In this document: positions 35,534 through 45,497 of the stretch, in pieces
How the letters are laid out: each line of letters begins with the position of its first letter
Position numbering within the stretch: position 1 is the stretch's first letter
Assembly: GCA_017550965.1 (NCBI GenBank)
Contig: JAFZNK010000211.1
Location: 1-64,000 of the forward strand
Reading direction: 5' to 3'
Source of the DNA: Thermoguttaceae bacterium
GTDB lineage: Bacteria > Planctomycetota > Planctomycetia > Pirellulales > Thermoguttaceae
DNA: 64,000 nt
The notes under the pieces: generated by a model
The model's database searches: none
Told to the model about the DNA's origin: nothing
Seen by the model: the letters and a program-made list of their open reading frames with translations, nothing else
Made by a program: the position numbers and the translations under genes

Positions 35534-37084
35534 ATGCTAAAAAATGTGTGGACACGTGACGCCCACGGCGAATGGGTCAGAACCGATGCTGAAAAGACGG
35601 ACCGCAGCCATCGGTATACTGTCTCAGCGGACTCGCATATGTTTCGTTGCTATAGCTGCTTTCAATATGTTACTTTTGTCAAGGGCAACGAATACCTCGT
35701 CAGTCACTTCCGTCATAGCGCTTCGGAAACCAACAAGGACTGCGAAGACCGCAGTCTCGTCTATAGCTCAGGAACCTATTCTCCGCAGGGGCAGGCAAAT
35801 GCTCCGGACCCGCTACGTCTGTTGTTGGACAGGAATCGTGTTATACTGGAAATCGGCTTTTTGCCTGCCAGCGCTGCTGAACTGAAAAAGGCCATTGACG
35901 CAAACGCTACCATCTCCATCCATGGTTCAACGGGGAAGCCGGATATATATCGTGTAGACTACTCGCGCTTCGCTCCACATACCATGTGCTGGTTGCATCT
36001 GCCTTTGGCATGGGCGTCAAACTTCTCTGTCACAGCCAAGCCAGCAGGAAGCATACCAAAGCTCTGGTCTATCCAAAGGACAGCTCTGTCCAAATCGGGG
36101 AATTTGTTCGATTGCAGAACCGGAAGACGGGTGCCTGAGAAGAGCGACGTCGTGGTTGGAGAGGAATACTATCTCCTTTGCAGCAGGTTGACTTATCTCC
36201 GGGCAAGACGCTCCATCGAAGTCAAACAGATTGATATTTACGACGGAGAATGGAGCCTGTACAAGATCTGTGCGAGAAAATATACGGATGACGCCGCAGA
36301 TTTCTTTTTTGACCTGCACTTCCGCCTGACGACTGAGCCTGCCGACATTAATATCCTTTGGCCGCCTGTTGTTGAAGATGACGACATGGTCAACACGAAC
36401 CAAAAGAACCTGGTCTTCCTTGTCAGCGGAGAATCTGATTTTGAAGCATTTCCGACTTACGGTTGCTTTGTGACCTCCAACAGGGAGATTGCGGAGCACG
36501 AACGGATTGTCTGTATCAAAAACACCTGTGCTTTGCAAATGGTCAGCGCGTCGAGATACAATCAAAAGCTACGGAGCTTATATGTCAGACCGCTGGAGGC
36601 AGTTCCGGAGGCTCTCCCACCAAATATACATATTCTGGACGAAGACAGAAAACCTATCGCAGAAAACGAACTGACCAAGCTTCCAAAGAACGGTGTCCTT
36701 GTTCTCAATTCTGACGTTGACGCATATGTTGATGTTTCAGATCAATATGGTTTCTGCTATAGGGAAAACTTGGTGTTCGGAACGGAGCGCCGAATTACCG
36801 ATTTAAAGTATGGAATGACGCTCACCATCCGTCAAGGCCAGGATATTGTCAGGACGATCTCTATCAAACAAGCGCAGCGCTCAAAAGGCCGCCTGGGTGA
36901 AGGCGTCAAATGGAGTGGGAAAATGGTGCAGTTCCCAAGGCGGTATGCAGGTATCCTGAACCAAATTGATCGTTCAAGTGCTCTATATGCAAAGGTGTTC
37001 AATGCCCTTCAAACTGGCCGAATACCGGAGAATGGTCTCAAGAGCCTGATTAAGCTTTTGGAGGTGGATCGACATGTCGAATAA
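35534..37084 (+). CDS. DruB-like protein with CxxC/HxxH zinc motif (first gene of the defence operon)
   Basis: A 516-residue protein, not recognisable by a common enzyme motif. The N-terminal 75 residues hold C39-Y-S-C42 and H58-F-R-H61, with Cys70 nearby, a probable zinc site like the (C)..HF.H pattern of CoiA-type and other nucleic-acid-handling proteins. The rest is predicted mixed beta-rich sequence with no membrane segment. Its size and its place as first of four genes before a DUF1998 helicase fit DruB of type I Druantia; this is inference from architecture. The ATG at 35534 is preceded by AAGGTGGTGAG, and the end overlaps the next gene by 11 bp, so they are translationally coupled. Confidence 0.65.
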   Translation: MLKNVWTRDAHGEWVRTDAEKTDRSHRYTVSADSHMFRCYSCFQYVTFVKGNEYLVSHFRHSASETNKDCEDRSLVYSSGTYSPQGQANAPDPLRLLLDRNRVILEIGFLPASAAELKKAIDANATISIHGSTGKPDIYRVDYSRFAPHTMCWLHLPLAWASNFSVTAKPAGSIPKLWSIQRTALSKSGNLFDCRTGRRVPEKSDVVVGEEYYLLCSRLTYLRARRSIEVKQIDIYDGEWSLYKICARKYTDDAADFFFDLHFRLTTEPADINILWPPVVEDDDMVNTNQKNLVFLVSGESDFEAFPTYGCFVTSNREIAEHERIVCIKNTCALQMVSASRYNQKLRSLYVRPLEAVPEALPPNIHILDEDRKPIAENELTKLPKNGVLVLNSDVDAYVDVSDQYGFCYRENLVFGTERRITDLKYGMTLTIRQGQDIVRTISIKQAQRSKGRLGEGVKWSGKMVQFPRRYAGILNQIDRSSALYAKVFNALQTGRIPENGLKSLIKLLEVDRHVE

Positions 37085-39155
37085 AATCATTTCATTATGC
37101 TTTGTGAGCGAACGAACTGACAAGTATACAAAGTTTTGCAGAATCGCAGACTTGGATGATGGAAACTTTACCCCCTATACTTACAGCGTAGACACTGATT
37201 TCTATGACACAGATCGTGATCTACTCTATGGACCACCAACCATGTTATCCGAACCGGGGTCCATTGGCGTATATGAGTGGAGCGCATATCTCAATGCGGA
37301 TAACAAGTGGCGCACCAATGTCAACAAGGCGGAAGAGTACTCTTGGTGTGAGATTCTACATACAAACCATGGCTCCATAGAGGAGCTTGTGCAAGCGCTA
37401 AAATCTGGTTTCTCAATGCCAAAATATGATCGCCTTCACGATCACGATCTTATTCTTTGTTGCCGTTTCGTGGGTAACAAATGTGAAGCCATCTATGTAT
37501 CCACGACTGATGCTGAGTATAATAGTGTCGGGAAACTTTGCTTGCTTGATTCCGTAGTTGCCCTTACGCGTGTTACGTTGGATACGCGCTATGCAATCGG
37601 CGAGTGTAAGCACCGCTATTTGTCTAATTGTAGAAGAAAATACCTTGCGCGAAAAGACGCATGTCATGTAGTCGGTACTGTAGAAGTTAAAACAAAGGAT
37701 GAAGTTATCGGCGATATCATCAAGCAAAGCATAAGCAAAGATGCCCTTTCCAGGAGAGATCGACAAGCGGCTCGCTTGGCGCTTGATAAACTTTCCATGC
37801 CGTCCATTGTTGAGATGATTGCCGCGCGGTTTCAATGTTCAAGTAACCAGGCACAGAAGTGTGCAGAAGAGCATATCACACGCACCCGTGAAAGGCTGGA
37901 CTCTACAATAGCTCAACGGCTAATCGAAATGCTGATCGAGAATGATAGTGAGTCCGTTCAACGCATGAGGACCGCTGTCCAAAAACAGTGGGACGAAACA
38001 CAACAGGAGCAAATCGAAGCCGCTCAAAAAAGACAAGCTGCGGCTGCCGCAGCGTTTGAGGCGATCCGGAAACAGATAGCCGACGCGGAGGTGGCGCTTC
38101 AAAAAGCACAGGAACGGCAAGCCGAAGCTGAGTCAAAAGTCGAAGAGACTCTCGTGCTCCAAGAACAGATAGAAACAGAGATTCAGAAACGACTCGAAGG
38201 TTTTAAAGCCGATTATGCGTCCGTCTTGGTTGAAAATGCCATTATTGCTTCCACGACAATACCCCTTCAACAAAGTGGCGCGGTTAATGTGGCTTCTACC
38301 AGACATGAAGGATGGACGGTCATTCTTCCGGAAAATAGTATTCACTCAGGCGCGCTTGAAGAGAATATTGATGTCGCTGTTGAAAACTGGGAAGAAATAT
38401 GTGCTAACCAAGATATGGCGCGTGGACTGACACTTCTGTCTTTTGCCGCATATGCCAGGAAGCAACCTCTACTGGTTGTCGGAGAAGGAGCAATTCCGGT
38501 ATCGGACATAATTTCGTCCTCTATTTGTGGACAACCCGCTATCAAGATTCATGCCACCGGTGAATCGCAGGATTATCAGATCATCATTGAAGAGATTGAA
38601 AAGAAGCCGAAAGCTGTAGTTTGTCTAACCAATGGTTTGAAGACAGGCTATGAACATCTGCGGACACTTATGCAGATGTGTCCGCATCGGATGTTTGTTG
38701 TCACGGAGATGCATGCCGAGTCCTTAGCAATAGAGCCTACCAGCTTGCTTACGGTATTCCTGCCCATATTCTGTGATTATTTCTACACCGGTGGAATGAT
38801 TGAAGAACTACCAACATACGATTGTAGCAACGAGCTTCATACTAAGGCAAGTCAGATAGAAACAAGGAGTATCAAACAGGCAAGGGCGATTGTTTCGCAG
38901 TGGCTCAGTGATGGTTTCTATCCGCCGGTCGTGAGAGAAAGATGTGCAAACCTGTTTGCGGCAATGAGCTTGCTGGCCCAGCCGCTTGGCGTCAATACAA
39001 ATACTGTCATGGCGCTGGCAATCGAGTTCTTGTTTGTCCCGTTATTGAAGTGTATGCGGAAGGAAGACGCTTTGAAAACTCACCTGGAAGAAAATACTGT
39101 TCTTGACCCTGACCGCAAAGCCACGCTGATCAGTTTTATTAACTCGGAGGATTGA
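37074..39155 (+). CDS. DruC-like coiled-coil protein with a degenerate NTPase-like domain
   Basis: A 693-residue protein. After about 300 residues without known motif comes a long Gln/Glu/Ala-rich coiled coil (about 303-375). The C-terminal third resembles an AAA-type fold: LLVVGEGAIPVSD (about 465-478) sits where a Walker A would be but lacks GK(S/T); a hydrophobic strand KAVVCLTNG (about 511) sits at the Walker B position without the acidic pair; RMFVVTEMH resembles a sensor-1 strand. ATP binding is therefore doubtful. Position two in the operon and length fit DruC. A 4-bp gap separates it from the next gene. Confidence 0.65.
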   Translation: MSNKIISLCFVSERTDKYTKFCRIADLDDGNFTPYTYSVDTDFYDTDRDLLYGPPTMLSEPGSIGVYEWSAYLNADNKWRTNVNKAEEYSWCEILHTNHGSIEELVQALKSGFSMPKYDRLHDHDLILCCRFVGNKCEAIYVSTTDAEYNSVGKLCLLDSVVALTRVTLDTRYAIGECKHRYLSNCRRKYLARKDACHVVGTVEVKTKDEVIGDIIKQSISKDALSRRDRQAARLALDKLSMPSIVEMIAARFQCSSNQAQKCAEEHITRTRERLDSTIAQRLIEMLIENDSESVQRMRTAVQKQWDETQQEQIEAAQKRQAAAAAAFEAIRKQIADAEVALQKAQERQAEAESKVEETLVLQEQIETEIQKRLEGFKADYASVLVENAIIASTTIPLQQSGAVNVASTRHEGWTVILPENSIHSGALEENIDVAVENWEEICANQDMARGLTLLSFAAYARKQPLLVVGEGAIPVSDIISSSICGQPAIKIHATGESQDYQIIIEEIEKKPKAVVCLTNGLKTGYEHLRTLMQMCPHRMFVVTEMHAESLAIEPTSLLTVFLPIFCDYFYTGGMIEELPTYDCSNELHTKASQIETRSIKQARAIVSQWLSDGFYPPVVRERCANLFAAMSLLAQPLGVNTNTVMALAIEFLFVPLLKCMRKEDALKTHLEENTVLDPDRKATLISFINSED

Positions 39156-39159
39156 TGCT

Positions 39160-40140
39160 ATGGCTCTTGGTACGACAGCATTCTGGCAAGAAGCAGGTAA
39201 GCAGATGGGTATATTAAAGGATTGCTCAGAAACCGATCTGTCTTTTTGCTGTCGTGTCATGCTTTCCGCGCTTTCAAAATGGGCGCTTACTGTTGCTGGA
39301 GGATCAGAGCAGGTCAGCATTGTAAAGGTTCAGCAGATTGTCGAAGAAAAGCTTGCCGGTTATCTGAAAGTATTGCCCACCGATGATACTATCAATTCTG
39401 AAGGCATTGTGGAGACAATGTATAAGCTACTTTTGGAAAACGGCGCATTCTATCATCTGCGATACAATGTCCGACCAGCGCCACATAAGCTGATAGGTTG
39501 CGGAGACATATCACTTATACGAGGGTTGACGCCAGAAGAAAAGGTTTGCTTCAGCGGATTTGCTCCGTATGTTGTGGAGTCGTCGCCAGATGGGAACATG
39601 GCAGACGATTTCATGCTGTGGCCACTCGTCGGTTCAGAGACCATTGATCTGGTCTGGAGACGGAGCACGACTGTTGAAAGTAGAGTGAATCTTGAAGAGT
39701 ACTTGAATATTGAAAGAACCAGCGGGAGGTATTTTTCAAGCAAAAAGAACCCGAGCTGGCCTTTCACATTAGCACGAAGCAGACAGCCAGGAAATAACTC
39801 CAGCTATGAATATTACCTCATCACTGGTGATGAGGTACGGCATATACCCGGTGACTATGTGGAAGCGTCGATACATGAATACGTTCGTCTTGCAATGATG
39901 AATAAGGTTAAGAAGCAATCTGTTACCGCTACGATCAGAGAGTCTATCGTTTCTGTTGAATGTGGGTATTTGCTCCCTGCTCCGGATTTACGTTTTATTA
40001 GATTCATGTCATGGCCTGCGAATATTGCCGACATGAAAGATGCTTTCAAATTTAAATTTATACTACATCCAGCTGTCTGGCCTGGTGTCAGGGAGAGACT
40101 GATATCACTTGGATACGAGGTGCATGAGAACCATGATTAA
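39160..40140 (+). CDS. DruD-like protein of unknown function (third gene of the defence operon)
   Basis: A 326-residue protein with no membrane segment, signal or catalytic motif that I recognise. The first 110 residues look helical; the central part (about 130-230) is rich in aromatic and charged residues (SGRYFSSKKNPSWPF); the last 60 residues end in a short helix before HENHD. A ribosome-binding site (GGAGG at about 39147-39151) lies inside the preceding gene. The last 8 bp overlap the helicase start. Size and position fit DruD. Confidence 0.6.
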   Translation: MALGTTAFWQEAGKQMGILKDCSETDLSFCCRVMLSALSKWALTVAGGSEQVSIVKVQQIVEEKLAGYLKVLPTDDTINSEGIVETMYKLLLENGAFYHLRYNVRPAPHKLIGCGDISLIRGLTPEEKVCFSGFAPYVVESSPDGNMADDFMLWPLVGSETIDLVWRRSTTVESRVNLEEYLNIERTSGRYFSSKKNPSWPFTLARSRQPGNNSSYEYYLITGDEVRHIPGDYVEASIHEYVRLAMMNKVKKQSVTATIRESIVSVECGYLLPAPDLRFIRFMSWPANIADMKDAFKFKFILHPAVWPGVRERLISLGYEVHENHD

Positions 40141-43100
40141 AGGAGCGCATTACGTTCACCAGCAGCTCAAGGATGAGCTCATCCATTACCTGCAGAGTCA
40201 GTATCTTGGCCAAAGCGAGGTGCTACTTAATGCATGCAGCTACCAAATGCAACAGCCTGGCAATCTGTGGTCGCACCCATATATTGAGTCTTCGCCTGCT
40301 TACGAGAGCGTCCCTCACGGTATCGAAGGCTCAAATATACCTCAAGAATTAAAGCGCCTTTTTAGACTAATGGCTTCAATGCGGTTAGGGGTTTATGACA
40401 CTCCGTTCCGTCATCAGGTGGAGGCTCTTGAAGCCGCATGCGCAAGTAAAGACCTGTTCGTCTCCACGGGTACAGGTTCCGGTAAAACGGAGTGCTTCAT
40501 GTGGCCTCTTGTTGCAAAGATTGCAAGTGAAGCGCTCTACAAGGACAGCTGGCCCGAGCGTGGTATTCGCGTCATTATCATGTATCCAATGAATGCGCTT
40601 GTTGCGGACCAGATTGGCCGCTTAAGGCGTATGCTTGGAGATCCAAAAGGAAAGTTTATACAAGCTCTGCGTGAAGTGGCTGGTCCATCTACCAGACAGC
40701 CTCAATTTGGCATGTATACTGGCAGGACTCCTTATCCAGGCGCTTCCACCGACAGAAGTCAAGACCAATCCTTGGCAAAATCCCTTGAAAGGTTATTGCC
40801 AACATCAGCTGACGACGAGTACTATGCCGAACTGCTTAGAAGCGGGAAGATTCCGTCAAAAGCGAGCCTTCGCAACTACATCGATGAAATCAAACGCGGA
40901 AATCATATCACATCGCCAAATGACGCTGAAATGATTACTCGCTTTGAGATGCAGAAAACGTGTCCGGACATCCTTATTACAAACTACTCCATGCTGGAAT
41001 ACATGATGATCAGGACGCGGGAAGACAGAATTTGGGATGCTACGCGAAACTTTTATCATGGTCATCCTCAGGAAAAGTTGTTGTTCATCATCGACGAAGC
41101 TCATATGTATAGAGGGTCAGCCGGTGGAGAAGTCGCTCTCTTGATACATCGACTGATGGACAAGCTGGACCTTGACCGGAGTCGATTTCAGTTTATTCTC
41201 ACAACGGCCAGTATGCCTCATGAATCTGAAGCAGATCAAAAGGCTGTGCAAAAGTTTGCTTGTGATTTGACTTCTACTGAACGATGGGAATCCTTTGTGT
41301 ACCTTCGCGGACATCAAAAGGATGGAGGGAATTCTGCTGGAATTCCTATTGATGCGGATTTACTTACCAGCATTGATATCAGCCGCATTGATGAGTCCGA
41401 AATAGCGCGTCTTGATGAGCTCAACACTTTTATCCAACGGTTATCGCCCACCGTTTCCCGGAAGGATACCATGGCTGCTGCGTCGCAGTGGTTGTATCAA
41501 CATCTTGGCGAGTATTTGCCTTTCAGACTGCTATTCAGTAAGTGCCGGGGAAATGCTGTAGCTCTGGATGAGCTTGCAAATCAAATATTCCCTGGATGCG
41601 AGAATGCAATGCAAGCATTGGATACCATGCTGACTATTGCTCCGCTTGCTCACGACGAGAACGGCAACGTACTGTTTCCGGCTCGTATGCATATGCTTTT
41701 CAGAGGCTTTAGTGGTGTTTATGCATGCATGAACAAAGCATGCCCAAATTCGCATGAAGGCAACGGAATCCGGCTTGGCGACGTTTTCTTAAGCGATAAC
41801 CGTCTCTACTGTCCGCACTGTCACAGTCGCGTCTATGAACTCTATACGGACAGACGGTGCGGAGCTCTGTTCCTGCATGGGTTTGTTTCCGAGGTTCATG
41901 GCAGACAATATTTATGGCGCAACAAAGGTGCGTTTTACGCTGAAGGTCAAATGAAGGAACTTCACCTATACCTTCCAATGACAGGCGATACATTACCCGA
42001 ATATAAAAAGGGAAATGCGCGTCAACTGCGCTGTTGGTTGGACCTTCGCAGCGGTTTCATCACTTTCAATGACGCCGTGGAGAACGAAAACGAGTATAGA
42101 GAGCTATGGTACTCAATACCGGCAAAGCCTCGTAAGGATAATCCCGACCTGTTTACCTTCGGAACGTGTCCTAAGTGCAAGAGTAGTTTTGCGCATGCGA
42201 CCGTCCAGAGCTTTTCCACTCGTGGCAATGAACCGTTTTACAACGTGATTCAGTCACAGTTCCAAGTGCAGCCACCTGCCAGCGAGCAGAAAGAACAGGA
42301 CGAAAGGCTACCCAATGATGGTCGTAAGGTATTGCTCTTCTCGGACAGTCGACAAAAAGCAGCGCGTCTTGCGCGGGATATGTCTATTTCATCAGATAGC
42401 ATGGCAATTCGCAAACTGTTTATCATAGCGCTGAAACAGTTGACAGAGGAGCGGCAGAACAGTGAGACTGATCCCGTTCTCGATGACGTCTATTCCTACA
42501 TGGTGAGGGAGGCCGCTCGACAAAATCTCGATTTGTTCTCAAACGAAAGTCGGGTTATTTTTCGGGACGCTCAGCAATGGTATAAACGTCCACATACAGA
42601 GAGAACGTCACAGCGCAGGAGAAGCGCGATCAGAAGACTTCCTCTGGGGGATGCGCCTCAGGAGATGCAGGAACATTTCCTAAGGCTGTTTTGTATGCCT
42701 TATAATACGTTGATGGATAACGGCCTTTGCTATCTTGAGCCGGAATACGAAACCATGTCAGAAGCGCTTGCTGTTTTGGAAAGCAAGGGAATTCACGTGG
42801 AAGATCAAGAGTTTGTAGAGGTGTTTTCTGCCGTAACGAGGGAGTTTCTTGTTGACCAAAAGGCGCTTTGTCATTCGATTCGAGAAGAATGGCGAATGAA
42901 TGTTAGTCAGAAATTTGGTGGAGAGGATTTTGGCGTTGCCAATTTCGACGAATTGCCAACTGTCGTTGCTGATATCCTCGGCTGCAAGGATCAGTCATTG
43001 ACTCAGCAGGCATGGATGGATGCTATGAAGCAATTCATGACTGCAGGCGTGGACAATAATCGTCAGTATTTTTTAAATCCGACTCGACTCGTCGCTGTTT

Positions 43101-45376
43101 ATGATCCAGAGCACACTTGGTATCGATGTAGCAGATGTGCAAAGCTATCTCCATATATGCTCCACGGTCATTGCCAATTCTGTGGATCAGAAGAAGTAAA
43201 AGCAACCAGTGACTTCAGACGGGAATCCTTCTGGCGCGATGGCGTGCTTGGTGCGCTGGCCGGAGAGCCAATTCGCGTCATAGACACTGAGGAACATACT
43301 GCGCAACTTGGTCATAAGGATCAGCGCAATAGCGCGTTTGCGCAGACAGAAGAATATGAGATGCGCTTCCAGGACTTGGTGCGGGACGACGAAAAACCCA
43401 TTGACGTTCTTTCGAGCACCACAACCATGGAGGTCGGTATTGATATCGGCTCTCTGGTTGCGGTTGGTTTAAGAAATATGCCCCCTATGCGGGAGAACTA
43501 CCAGCAACGAGCCGGTCGAGCAGGTCGAAGAGGCACGAGTTTGTCAACGATTGTGACGTTTGCTGAGGGTGGCCCGCATGACTCCTATTACTTTGCGAAC
43601 CCGTCTCCTATGTTTAGGGGGGAGCCGAGACGTCCATGGATCGATGTGAGAAGCCCCAAACTAATAGAAAGGCATTACGCGCTCATTGTCCTAAACCATG
43701 TCGTTCGAAAACTTGGTTACGACTTGGATTCTCTGTCAGCAATAGCCTTTTTTGCAGAGGACAGTGTACAGGTTCAAACCCTCGTGCAACAAGCGGTCGA
43801 AAAGATATGCGCTTCGCAGTTGTTCCGAGATTATATTGTGGACGCCAATGCGTTTCAGGGCAGATTGATGGTATCACTCGAAAACTTGGAGAAGAAGATT
43901 GCCGCGCATCCCGACCAATACGGAGGAGGCTCAAAGCCAAACCAGCAGAAATCTTTATTGGACGCCTTGTATGAGGAGGGCATTATTCCGACATACTCAT
44001 TCCCGAAAGATGTGGTTAGCACTTATATCGAACGGGAGGACGGCTCTCTTGAACAACAGGTAGATCGTGGTTTGGACATTGCCATCAGCGAATACGCGCC
44101 GGGGCGCTCCATTGTTGTGGATAAAAAAACTTACGTCATTGGCGGTTTCTACAGGCACAACGAAGGCCGCTATAGCTTTAGACAGGCAGCTGATTATCTT
44201 GGCGACCCGAACTATGTAAAACGGTTGAAAAGATGCGGCAAGTGTGGTTGGTTCGGCTTCGCTGAAGAAGCGCAGCAAAGCATCTGTCCATTCTGTCATA
44301 GCAGAGAGGTTGAAGATATCCCTCCAATGGTGCGTCCGTGGGGATTCAGCCCTCGAGACAATAGAGCAGAAGCAGCAACTGTTGTTGAAGACTACTCAAT
44401 GAGTGAAATGCCACTATATTCAACTCTCCCTGATGAGAAATTGCTTCAACCAATAAGCGGTTATCAAGCTGTTCGCAAGGCTGTCAGGAAGGATCAGCGG
44501 ATTATATTGCTTAATACGGGCAAAGGTGACAAAGGTTTCACGGTATGCACTTCGTGTGGTGCAGCTGTCCCAGGCGATAAAGCCGAACTTCTTCGTGGGA
44601 GAAAGCGTCCTGGCAATGGCATTAACCAAGGATGTGCTCATACGAATACCAAGCACATTAATCTCGGATATGACTTCTTGACAGATATGCTTGTGCTTAC
44701 GTTCGATATGCCGACAGATTCTGTAGAAACATCGACAGAAGACGCTCGTGAATGGTTGAAAAAGGCGTCGACTTCGTTAGCTGAAGCCTTAAAGAAGGCA
44801 GCTACAATCTTGCTTGATATCGAGTATGATGAGATACAGTCTGGCTACCGTATTCGTCGAAATGATGGAATTACGAACGTTGATATCTATCTGTATGACA
44901 GCCTGTCGAGTGGCGCGGGCTATTGCGCCCAAATCGGCGAGTCAGTCGAAGAATTGTTTATAAAATCGCGAGAAATACTGTCAGGTTGTGACTGCGACAG
45001 CGCTTGCCAACGCTGTCTGAAGCATTATCGAAATCAACGAATACAGTATGATTTGGATCGATTTATGGCCATGGAACTGCTGGACTATGGCAAGACGCAC
45101 GAAATACATCCGATTTTCAGCGCACAGGAAGCATTTGACGCTATTTTCCCTCTGAGGCAGCTTTTGAGAGACGAAGGCATGGCTATTTCTACTGATAGCT
45201 CGACAGTCATCGTGAAGTGTGGAAGCAAGAGCAAGCATTGCATCGTCCATCCTGCATTACTGAAACGGCCAAGCCTTGTGGCTGAAAATTCGGTATTTGT
45301 ATCGATTGAAGCTTTAAAGTATGCAAAGCCATTTGCACTGAAAAGGATAACGGATGCTTTCAACCCAAAACCGTAA
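40133..45376 (+). CDS. druE: DEAH helicase with DUF1998 C-terminus, DruE-like
   Basis: A 1747-residue superfamily 2 helicase. ATG 40133 overlaps the preceding stop; upstream in-frame starts at 40109 (TTG) and 40124 (ATG) are alternatives. Walker A is TGTGSGKTE (about 110-118), motif Ia MYPMNALVADQ, DEAH in IIDEAHMYRG (about 318), motif III TTASM, LLFSDSRQKAARLARD, motif V TTTMEVGIDIG and motif VI QQRAGRAGRRG (about 1123). At least four zinc-ribbon CxxC pairs are inserted along the chain (near 41730-41825, 42173, 43130-43190 and 44235-44300). The C-terminus has YDSLSSGAGYC and CDCDSACQRCLKHY, the DUF1998 cysteine cluster shared by DISARM DrmA/B, MrfA and DruE. The size excludes MrfA and fits DruE. 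Expected to unwind or translocate on invading DNA together with the three upstream products. Confidence 0.8.
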   Translation: MIKGAHYVHQQLKDELIHYLQSQYLGQSEVLLNACSYQMQQPGNLWSHPYIESSPAYESVPHGIEGSNIPQELKRLFRLMASMRLGVYDTPFRHQVEALEAACASKDLFVSTGTGSGKTECFMWPLVAKIASEALYKDSWPERGIRVIIMYPMNALVADQIGRLRRMLGDPKGKFIQALREVAGPSTRQPQFGMYTGRTPYPGASTDRSQDQSLAKSLERLLPTSADDEYYAELLRSGKIPSKASLRNYIDEIKRGNHITSPNDAEMITRFEMQKTCPDILITNYSMLEYMMIRTREDRIWDATRNFYHGHPQEKLLFIIDEAHMYRGSAGGEVALLIHRLMDKLDLDRSRFQFILTTASMPHESEADQKAVQKFACDLTSTERWESFVYLRGHQKDGGNSAGIPIDADLLTSIDISRIDESEIARLDELNTFIQRLSPTVSRKDTMAAASQWLYQHLGEYLPFRLLFSKCRGNAVALDELANQIFPGCENAMQALDTMLTIAPLAHDENGNVLFPARMHMLFRGFSGVYACMNKACPNSHEGNGIRLGDVFLSDNRLYCPHCHSRVYELYTDRRCGALFLHGFVSEVHGRQYLWRNKGAFYAEGQMKELHLYLPMTGDTLPEYKKGNARQLRCWLDLRSGFITFNDAVENENEYRELWYSIPAKPRKDNPDLFTFGTCPKCKSSFAHATVQSFSTRGNEPFYNVIQSQFQVQPPASEQKEQDERLPNDGRKVLLFSDSRQKAARLARDMSISSDSMAIRKLFIIALKQLTEERQNSETDPVLDDVYSYMVREAARQNLDLFSNESRVIFRDAQQWYKRPHTERTSQRRRSAIRRLPLGDAPQEMQEHFLRLFCMPYNTLMDNGLCYLEPEYETMSEALAVLESKGIHVEDQEFVEVFSAVTREFLVDQKALCHSIREEWRMNVSQKFGGEDFGVANFDELPTVVADILGCKDQSLTQQAWMDAMKQFMTAGVDNNRQYFLNPTRLVAVYDPEHTWYRCSRCAKLSPYMLHGHCQFCGSEEVKATSDFRRESFWRDGVLGALAGEPIRVIDTEEHTAQLGHKDQRNSAFAQTEEYEMRFQDLVRDDEKPIDVLSSTTTMEVGIDIGSLVAVGLRNMPPMRENYQQRAGRAGRRGTSLSTIVTFAEGGPHDSYYFANPSPMFRGEPRRPWIDVRSPKLIERHYALIVLNHVVRKLGYDLDSLSAIAFFAEDSVQVQTLVQQAVEKICASQLFRDYIVDANAFQGRLMVSLENLEKKIAAHPDQYGGGSKPNQQKSLLDALYEEGIIPTYSFPKDVVSTYIEREDGSLEQQVDRGLDIAISEYAPGRSIVVDKKTYVIGGFYRHNEGRYSFRQAADYLGDPNYVKRLKRCGKCGWFGFAEEAQQSICPFCHSREVEDIPPMVRPWGFSPRDNRAEAATVVEDYSMSEMPLYSTLPDEKLLQPISGYQAVRKAVRKDQRIILLNTGKGDKGFTVCTSCGAAVPGDKAELLRGRKRPGNGINQGCAHTNTKHINLGYDFLTDMLVLTFDMPTDSVETSTEDAREWLKKASTSLAEALKKAATILLDIEYDEIQSGYRIRRNDGITNVDIYLYDSLSSGAGYCAQIGESVEELFIKSREILSGCDCDSACQRCLKHYRNQRIQYDLDRFMAMELLDYGKTHEIHPIFSAQEAFDAIFPLRQLLRDEGMAISTDSSTVIVKCGSKSKHCIVHPALLKRPSLVAENSVFVSIEALKYAKPFALKRITDAFNPKP

Positions 45377-45497
45377 CGAGGCTCGTTTACAATAATTGAC
45401 ATTGCGTAAAACGGGTTTTCTTCAAAAGTTGGGAAAAAATAAAGCACAATTTCCAACCCGATTCCTAAGGATCCCCGACGATGATTATAACCGGCCT

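Noticed and set aside
40133-45376. DISARM DrmA or MrfA helicase
   Set aside because: Motifs are shared, but the length (about 1750 aa), the absence of a methyltransferase, DrmB and PLD protein (DISARM), and the lack of MrfB fit Druantia DruE better.
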